The notes below the pieces were generated by a model. That model was not told the origin of the DNA. It searched no databases and was given only the letters and a program-made list of their open reading frames with translations. Below are positions 5,990 through 10,966 of a DNA stretch of 10,966 bases, one piece after another. The stretch lies in the NCBI GenBank assembly GCA_007571275.1, contig RKRS01000283.1, positions 1 to 10,966 of the forward strand. The letters are read 5' to 3'. The position numbers and the translations under genes are program-made. The first letter of the stretch is position 1. Each line of letters starts with the position of its first letter. The DNA is from Dehalococcoidia bacterium (lineage in GTDB: Bacteria; Chloroflexota; Dehalococcoidia; Bin125).

Positions 5990-7146
5990 CAACCGCCGAC
6001 GATACTCGCCTGGCGATGCAGGGGACGATTGAGGCGCTGACGACCGGCGACGGTTCCGAGCCGGTGGTGGTCAATCTGGGCCCGCAGCACCCTTCGACGC
6101 ATGGGGTATTCCGCCTGAAGGTGACGCTGGACGGCGAGATCGTGCGCGACGCGGAGATGCGCATCGGCTACCTGCATCGCTCGATGGAAAAGCTGGCCGA
6201 AGAACGCACCTACACGCAGAACATCCCCTTCACTGACCGGATCGACTACCTCGCGGCGATGTCGAACAACCTTGCCTATTGCCTCGCGGCCGAAGAGCTG
6301 CTTGGCGTCGAGGTACCGCCGCGCGCCGATGCGATTCGCGTGATGTTCGCTGAGCTGCAGCGGATCGCGTCACACGCGATGGCCAATGGCACCTTCATCA
6401 ACGACTGCGGCGCCTGGCACACGCCACTATTCCACATGTTCCGCGACCGCGAGCGCGTGCTCGACATGTTCGAGATGACCTGTGGCGCTCGGTTGACCAC
6501 CAACTACATGCGGATTGGCGGCGTCGCGTTCGATCTACCCGAGGAGCTCTTGCCAACGCTCGAGTCATTCCTCGCCGACATGCCCGAGCGGATCGCTGAT
6601 TACGAGGCATTGCTGCTCGAGAACGAGATCCTGCATGCGCGGGCGCGTGGGGTGGGCGTGATTTCCCTTGAGATGGCGATCAACTCCTCGCTCTCCGGGC
6701 CGGTGTTGCGGGCGACTGGCGTGCCCTGGGACCTGCGTAAGGCGAATCCGTACTGTGGCTATGAGCACTACGAATTCGATGTCCCCGTTGGTGAGCAGGG
6801 TGACTGTTTCGATCGCTTCCTCGTCCGCATGGCTGAGGTGAAGCAGAGCCTGCGCATCCTGCGTCAAGTGATCGACCATCTTCCCGATGGTCCTTGGCTG
6901 GCCGATCTACCGCTACATGCGCGACCCGAGCCAGGCGAGGCGTATCAGCGGGTTGAGTCGCCGCGCGGCGAGCTCGGCTTCTACCTCGTCTCCGATGGCG
7001 GGCCGGCGCCCTATCGCTTCCACTGCCGCCCGCCCTCGTTGATCAATCTCTCGGCGCTGAAGGAAATGTCAATTGGCGGTACCCTTGCTGACGCGATCGT
7101 GACGTTGGGTTCAATCGACATCGTGGTGGGGGAAATCGATCGATGA
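5986..7146 (+). CDS. nuoD: NADH-quinone oxidoreductase subunit D
   Basis: The 49-kDa subunit of complex I, forming the quinone pocket together with NuoB. It is 386 residues long. N-terminal GPQHPSTHG (32-40) carries H39 and TDRIDY (83-88) carries Y88, the two residues that bind the quinone headgroup (T. thermophilus His38 and Tyr87). IGYLHRSMEKLAEERTY (60-76) and PPRADAIRVMFAEL are also typical. The C-terminus GELGFYLVSDGG...LGSIDIVVGEIDR is complete and family-like. The hydrogenase-type Ni-binding cysteines are absent, as in all true NuoD. Ribosome site GAGGGAG (5975-5981) lies just ahead of ATG, and the gene overlaps nuoC and nuoH by 4 nt each. nuoE, nuoF and nuoG, normally between nuoD and nuoH, are absent. 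Confidence 0.97.
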   Translation: MTTADDTRLAMQGTIEALTTGDGSEPVVVNLGPQHPSTHGVFRLKVTLDGEIVRDAEMRIGYLHRSMEKLAEERTYTQNIPFTDRIDYLAAMSNNLAYCLAAEELLGVEVPPRADAIRVMFAELQRIASHAMANGTFINDCGAWHTPLFHMFRDRERVLDMFEMTCGARLTTNYMRIGGVAFDLPEELLPTLESFLADMPERIADYEALLLENEILHARARGVGVISLEMAINSSLSGPVLRATGVPWDLRKANPYCGYEHYEFDVPVGEQGDCFDRFLVRMAEVKQSLRILRQVIDHLPDGPWLADLPLHARPEPGEAYQRVESPRGELGFYLVSDGGPAPYRFHCRPPSLINLSALKEMSIGGTLADAIVTLGSIDIVVGEIDR

Positions 7147-8447
7147 CCGACTTCACCGGCCTCACGAGCGTCCTGGGCGCGTGGTACGACTTCCGCGACC
7201 TGAACAATCTGCAACGGCTGATCACCGAGTGGATCGCTGACTGGGGTCCGGATTGGCTGGCGTCGATCATCACTGGCGTCCTGGGCGCGCTTGGCGTGTT
7301 GGGCGTGATCGGCCCGACCTTGCTGATCCTGATCTGGGTCGAACGCAAGGTGATCGCTCGATTCCAGCAGCGCTATGGCCCCAATCGTGTCGGTCCGCGC
7401 GGGTTGCTACAGCCCGTCGCCGACGCCGTCAAGCTCATTCTCAAGGAGCAGCTGGCGCCACGCGCTGCGGACAAACTGATTTTCTTCCTGCCGCCGGTGC
7501 TGATCTTCGTGCCGGGCATCCTGATCTGGGGCGTGCTCCCCTTCGGTCCGCGGATGTCCGTCGCTGATCTCAATGTCGGTGTGCTCTTCCTGTTGGCGGT
7601 TTCAGGCACAGCGGTGCTGGTGATTTTCATGGCCGGCTGGTCGTCGAACAACAAGTACGCGCTGTTCGGAGCGATGCGCGCCGTGGCGATGTCGATCTCC
7701 TACGAAGTGCCGATGGTCCTGGCGTTGCTCACGCTGGTCGTGTTCTCGGGCACGATGTCGGTCAACGGGATCGTCGAATGGCAGCAGCAGGAGGACGTCA
7801 TCTTCATTCTGCTCTTCCCGCTCTCGGCGATTGCCTTCTTCTTCGCCGCCTCAGCCGAACTCAACCGCACCCCGGCCGATATTTCGGAGGCGGAATCTGA
7901 GATTGTCGCCGGATATCACACTGAGTACTCGGGGATGCGCTTCGGGCTCTTCTACGCCGTCGAACTCGGCAACACCCTGGTTGTGTCCGGCTTCATTGCA
8001 ACGTTCTTCCTCGGCGGCTGGTGGCTGTGGGGACTCGATCAGTGGGTGCCGAGCTGGATCATCCTGTTGATCAAAACCGGCGCGGTGTACTTCCTTCTGA
8101 TCTGGACGCGCGGGACGCTCCCTCGGCTGCGAGTTGACCAGCTGATGGGCTTCTGTTGGAAGGCGTTGGTGCCGGCGACGTTGCTCTTTGTGGTCGTCGC
8201 ATTTGTGCAACGCACCCTGCTGATCTCTGAAGGTTGGGACACAACGATCGCCCTGCCGATCATGGCGGTGTTCAATATCGCGTTGACGCTGGGCGCGATC
8301 ATGCTCTTTGCTCGCGTCTCGCGGCCGGCGCCATTGCGACGCCCTGCGCGTATCCGTATGGCCGGCGCTCAGATCGGCGGTCTGCGCGCGGCTCGCGAGG
8401 TTGCTTCCCGAACCGAGGAGCCGCAGTTCCAGGTGGGCGGTGACTGA
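7143..8447 (+). CDS. nuoH: NADH-quinone oxidoreductase subunit H
   Basis: Membrane subunit (ND1) that forms the quinone channel and links it to the proton-translocating arm. It has 434 residues, longer than the common 320-370 because of a hydrophilic N-terminal stretch (1-38) and an Arg-rich C-terminal tail (391-434) beyond the helices. Signatures present are WVERKV (65-70), QQRYGPNRVGP (75-85), SYEVP (186-190), NRTPADISEAESEIVAGYH (241-259), EYSGMRFGLF (261-270) and LPRLRVDQLM (326-335) followed by FCWK. Where most homologues read PFDLPEAE, this one reads PADISEAE. The glutamates of the EAESE segment, part of the polar path from the quinone site, are kept. The start overlaps nuoD by ATGA and the stop is 2 nt before nuoJ, so nuoI is missing from its usual place. 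Confidence 0.97.
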   Translation: MTDFTGLTSVLGAWYDFRDLNNLQRLITEWIADWGPDWLASIITGVLGALGVLGVIGPTLLILIWVERKVIARFQQRYGPNRVGPRGLLQPVADAVKLILKEQLAPRAADKLIFFLPPVLIFVPGILIWGVLPFGPRMSVADLNVGVLFLLAVSGTAVLVIFMAGWSSNNKYALFGAMRAVAMSISYEVPMVLALLTLVVFSGTMSVNGIVEWQQQEDVIFILLFPLSAIAFFFAASAELNRTPADISEAESEIVAGYHTEYSGMRFGLFYAVELGNTLVVSGFIATFFLGGWWLWGLDQWVPSWIILLIKTGAVYFLLIWTRGTLPRLRVDQLMGFCWKALVPATLLFVVVAFVQRTLLISEGWDTTIALPIMAVFNIALTLGAIMLFARVSRPAPLRRPARIRMAGAQIGGLRAAREVASRTEEPQFQVGGD

Positions 8448-8449
8448 GC

Positions 8450-9058
8450 ATGAGTGACTTCGGCTTCCACCTGGCATTCTGGTCGCTCGCGGCAATGACT
8501 CTCGGCGGGGCGTCGATGATCATGATCAGCCGCAATCTGATCCATGCCGTGATCTGGCTGGTGATGTCCATGCTCGGCATTGCCGGGCTGTACCTGACGC
8601 TGTCGGCGGATTTCATCGCAGTCGTCCAGGTGTTGATCTATGTCGGCGCGATTTCGGTGTTGATGCTGTTTGCGATCATGCTGACGCCACGCGCGGAGCG
8701 CGATAACTCGCAGACGAAGGCATCCGCGCCAGCGGCGTTAGTCGTGATTCTGGTCATGATCTCAACGCTCTGGGTCGCGGTCGATACGGACTGGGGCGCA
8801 GTGCGGGAAGCGGCGCTGACAGAGCAAGCGCGGTTGATTGGCGAGAGTTTGATCAAGCACTACATCCTGCCGTTCGAGATCGGGGCGGTGCTGCTCACGG
8901 CGGCGCTCGTCGGAGCGATTGCCCTGGCTCGCCAGGATGATGAGGATGCGGCTGTGCATGCCGCTTCGTTGCAGGCTGAACTTGAAGGCGAGGAATCGAT
9001 CGATCCGGTTGATGTCGTCGACCCGCCGATTGTCTCCGATACCGAGGCGACCTCATGA
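8450..9058 (+). CDS. nuoJ: NADH-quinone oxidoreductase subunit J
   Basis: Membrane subunit (ND6) of complex I. It has 202 residues and five predicted helices at about 10-27, 31-50, 55-78, 94-112 and 140-161. The strongly conserved third helix, QVLIYVGAISVLMLFAIML (60-78), is the segment that changes between alpha and pi-bulge forms and controls access from the quinone site to the pumps. SRNLIHAVIWL (27-37) is also typical. An acidic hydrophilic tail (161-202) rich in Asp and Glu follows the last helix. ATG 8450 is 2 nt after the nuoH stop, and the stop overlaps nuoK by ATGA. Confidence 0.96.
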   Translation: MSDFGFHLAFWSLAAMTLGGASMIMISRNLIHAVIWLVMSMLGIAGLYLTLSADFIAVVQVLIYVGAISVLMLFAIMLTPRAERDNSQTKASAPAALVVILVMISTLWVAVDTDWGAVREAALTEQARLIGESLIKHYILPFEIGAVLLTAALVGAIALARQDDEDAAVHAASLQAELEGEESIDPVDVVDPPIVSDTEATS

Positions 9059-9369
9059 CCATCGGACTTGAGCACTACCTCGCACTCGGTGCGATATTGT
9101 TCTGCATCGGGTTCTTTATCGCGCTGTCGAAGAAGAACGCGGTTGGCGTGCTGATCGGCGTCGAACTGATGCTCAACGCGGTCAACCTGACCTTGGTCGC
9201 GTTCTCGCGTTTCGGTTCGGCCGAGGTGGCGCTGTCGACGCAAGTCTTTGTGGTCTTCATCATCGCCGTGGCCGCGGCCGAGGTGGCGGTGGGGTTGGCC
9301 CTGGCGCTCGTCGTCTATCGCAACCGACAGACAATCTCAGTCGATCGCACGACCTTGTTGAAGGGCTGA
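9055..9369 (+). CDS. nuoK: NADH-quinone oxidoreductase subunit K
   Basis: Small membrane subunit (ND4L) of complex I with 104 residues and three helices at about 6-24, 29-51 and 60-88. Two buried glutamates essential for proton movement are present: E37 in GVELMLNAVNL and E76 in AAAEVAVGLAL, corresponding to E36 and E72 of E. coli NuoK. It is therefore expected to be active in proton transfer. GAGG at 9044-9047, 7 nt ahead, serves as ribosome site inside the end of nuoJ. Confidence 0.97.
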   Translation: MTIGLEHYLALGAILFCIGFFIALSKKNAVGVLIGVELMLNAVNLTLVAFSRFGSAEVALSTQVFVVFIIAVAAAEVAVGLALALVVYRNRQTISVDRTTLLKG

Positions 9370-9376
9370 CGTCGGG

Positions 9377-9571
9377 ATGTGGGCTCCACTGATGACCGCG
9401 TCGAACCGCTACGTCGCCGAGACGCTGCGTGAGCTGTTGTTCGCCGAAGGCGTGTCGGTCCGCTTTGTGGTTGATCCTGGTCGCCGCGACGAGGGTGACT
9501 TCGCGCCGGTGATGCTCTACGTACCCGATTCCAAGACGCACGTGGCGCGGGAAATTCTGGGGAAGGTGTAG
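9377..9571 (+). CDS. Small DUF2007-like protein inside the nuo operon
   Basis: A 64-residue soluble protein of unknown function between nuoK and nuoL, where no complex I subunit is expected. The pattern ...MTASNRYVAETLRELLFAEGVSVRFVV...VMLYVPDSKTHVAREILGKV resembles DUF2007 (annotated in databases as a putative signal-transducing domain): a strand, a helix with ExLRELL, a strand VRFVV, then V.VP and a closing helix AREIL. No cysteines or metal motif are seen, so it is not a lost Fe-S subunit. The chosen ATG 9377 is 7 nt after the nuoK stop, with AAGGG about 11 nt ahead; ATG 9392 would remove five residues and is possible. The stop is 4 nt ahead of nuoL, so it is co-translated with the operon. 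A regulatory or assembly role is conceivable but unproven. Confidence 0.75.
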   Translation: MWAPLMTASNRYVAETLRELLFAEGVSVRFVVDPGRRDEGDFAPVMLYVPDSKTHVAREILGKV

Positions 9572-9575
9572 CGGC

Positions 9576-10966
9576 GTGCCCGAGACGATCTTCTGGGTCA
9601 TCCTCTTCCTGCCGCTGACCGCTTTCGTGTTGGCCGGGATTTCGGCGCTCAACCAGAACTTGCAGCGTCAGATTCCCGAGTGGAACCCGCGCTATCCCTC
9701 GGCCTTCAAGCCGATTGCTGACCAGTTTTGCGGGCCGCGCCTGGCCTCGACGCCACTGATCATCGCTCTGGCAATCGCCTTTCTGCTCGCAGTGATCAAC
9801 CTGATTGATTCAATCGGGCTACGCGGGTTGCCGCTGGAGATTGGCACGCACCAGCTGTTTACGGCTGGTGAGCTGATCGTCAATGTCGGCGTGCGAATCG
9901 ATGGCTTGACCTCGGTGATGCTGGTGGTCGTCACCGGCGTGTCACTGCTCGTCCAGGTGTATTCGACCGGTTACATGGACGGTGATCACGGCTACCGTCG
10001 TTACTTCGCCTTCATGGCGTTGTTCACAACCTCGATGCTCGGGTTGGTCCTTGCGGACAACCTGCTGATGCTCTTTGCCTTCTGGGAGCTGGTTGGCCTG
10101 ACCTCATATCTGCTGATTGGATTCTGGTTCCATCGACCCGCTGCGGCAGCGGCGGCGAAAAAGGCGTTCCTGGTCACCCGACTCGGTGATTTGGGCATGC
10201 TCGCCGCGATGATCCTGATCTTCAGCCGCACTGGCACGCTGGACATCGCCGAAATCAACGCACTCGCCGATCATGGCGCTGAAGCCGGGATGTTTGCTCT
10301 GAACAGCTTGATGATCGGCCAGACAGCGATGACGCTGTTCGGCCTGGGACTGATTGCTGGCGCGGTCGGTAAGTCGGCGCAGTTCCCGTTACACATCTGG
10401 CTGCCCGATGCGATGGAAGGCCCGACGCCGGTTTCCGCGTTGGTCCATTCAGCGACGATGGTCGCGGCCGGTGTGTATCTGCTGGCGCGCTTCTTCCCGG
10501 TCATCCATGCTTCGTCAACGGCGTCAGATTTCATCGCCTGGATCGGAGCGGGCACAGCGCTCGGCGCCGCGATCCTGGCGTTGGTGCAGGTCGATATCAA
10601 ACGTGTTCTGGCTTATTCCACGATCTCCCAGTTGGCCTACATGATGTTCGCGATCGGCGTCGGAGGCTACGCCGCGGCTGTCTTCCACCTGATGACGCAC
10701 GCTTTCTTCAAGGCGCTACTGTTCCTCGGCTCTGGTTCGGTGAATCACTCGACCAACACCTTCGACATGCGCAAGATGGGTGGCCTGCGATACGCCATGC
10801 CAATCACTTTCGCCACCTTCGTGATTGGCACGCTGTCGCTGGCAGGCATCATTCCCTTGTCCGGTTTCTGGTCCAAGGATGAGATCCTGATCGAAGCCTG
10901 GGAGCACAACAAGGGCGTCTTCGTGCTCGGCCTGTTGGCCGCCGGTCTCACTGCCGCCTACATGGT
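9576..10966 (+). CDS. nuoL: NADH-quinone oxidoreductase subunit L, 5' part
   Basis: Largest antiporter-like membrane subunit (ND5) of complex I, a proton-pumping unit. The frame is open to the right edge, giving 463 residues of a protein normally well over 600; the last helices and the long lateral helix lie outside. GTG 9576 is the first start after the previous stop, with GGAAGG (9561-9566) 9 nt ahead. Pump residues are present: E171 in FWELVGLTSY (helix 5), K266 in GAVGKSAQFPLHIWLPDAM (helix 7), H291 in ALVHSATMV, K342 in DIKRVLAYS, and H371, H375 and K379 in HLMTHAFFKALLF. The spacings K266-H291-K342-H371-K379 equal those of E. coli K229-H254-K305-H334-K342. Between helices 1 and 2 is a polar insert of about 35 residues (26-60), longer than in E. 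coli. No frameshift is seen. Confidence 0.97.
   Translation, partial: MPETIFWVILFLPLTAFVLAGISALNQNLQRQIPEWNPRYPSAFKPIADQFCGPRLASTPLIIALAIAFLLAVINLIDSIGLRGLPLEIGTHQLFTAGELIVNVGVRIDGLTSVMLVVVTGVSLLVQVYSTGYMDGDHGYRRYFAFMALFTTSMLGLVLADNLLMLFAFWELVGLTSYLLIGFWFHRPAAAAAAKKAFLVTRLGDLGMLAAMILIFSRTGTLDIAEINALADHGAEAGMFALNSLMIGQTAMTLFGLGLIAGAVGKSAQFPLHIWLPDAMEGPTPVSALVHSATMVAAGVYLLARFFPVIHASSTASDFIAWIGAGTALGAAILALVQVDIKRVLAYSTISQLAYMMFAIGVGGYAAAVFHLMTHAFFKALLFLGSGSVNHSTNTFDMRKMGGLRYAMPITFATFVIGTLSLAGIIPLSGFWSKDEILIEAWEHNKGVFVLGLLAAGLTAAYM

Noticed and set aside
9377..9571. The small gene as a shortened NuoI or ferredoxin
   Set aside because: It contains no cysteine, so it cannot hold an Fe-S cluster.
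1..10966. CRISPR arrays, tRNA or rRNA genes, insertion sequences, attachment sites
   Set aside because: No spaced repeat series, cloverleaf-like sequence, transposase or terminal inverted repeats were seen; all long stretches are accounted for by coding genes.

Overview
High-GC bacterial DNA (roughly 60% or more G+C by eye) with tightly packed genes and frequent GTG starts. The gene families and protein style point to Chloroflexota, perhaps a Thermomicrobia-like lineage, with Actinobacteriota as the alternative. This is an inference from gene content and protein flavour; the window holds no rRNA or other marker that settles it.

Layout. (1) 1-2927, plus strand: the 3' part of gpsA (glycerol-3-phosphate dehydrogenase), overlapping by ATGA an acidic HEAT-repeat protein, then a NUDIX hydrolase and a RimJ/RimL-type GNAT acetyltransferase. 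(2) 2954-2991: a perfect 17-bp hairpin midway between convergent genes, probably a shared terminator. (3) 4815-3019, minus strand: a three-gene operon, transcribed as PHP-domain metallo-phosphoesterase, MaoC N-terminal-type hot-dog protein, then MaoC hydratase. The last two look like the halves of a heterodimeric enoyl/hydroxyacyl-CoA hydratase. (4) 4816-5004: a divergent intergenic region with a good sigma70-type promoter (TTGAGT, 17 bp, TATACT) facing right and a 7-bp-arm inverted repeat upstream of it. (5) 5005-10966, plus strand: a respiratory complex I operon, nuoA-nuoC-nuoD-nuoH-nuoJ-nuoK, then a 64-residue DUF2007-like gene, then nuoL, which runs off the right edge.

The most notable feature is the composition of the nuo operon. 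It follows the classical gene order, but nuoB, nuoE, nuoF, nuoG and nuoI are absent at their expected places. The joints there are 4-nt overlaps or 1-2 nt gaps, so nothing is hidden between genes. The missing genes are exactly the iron-sulfur (and FMN) subunits; every subunit present lacks such cofactors. The subunits that are present look functional: the quinone-site His and Tyr of NuoD, the Asp/Glu of NuoA, the buried glutamates of NuoK and the Glu/Lys/His relay of NuoL are all there. The electron-transfer subunits are therefore most likely encoded elsewhere, or the membrane and quinone module is served by a different electron-input partner. The window alone cannot tell which.
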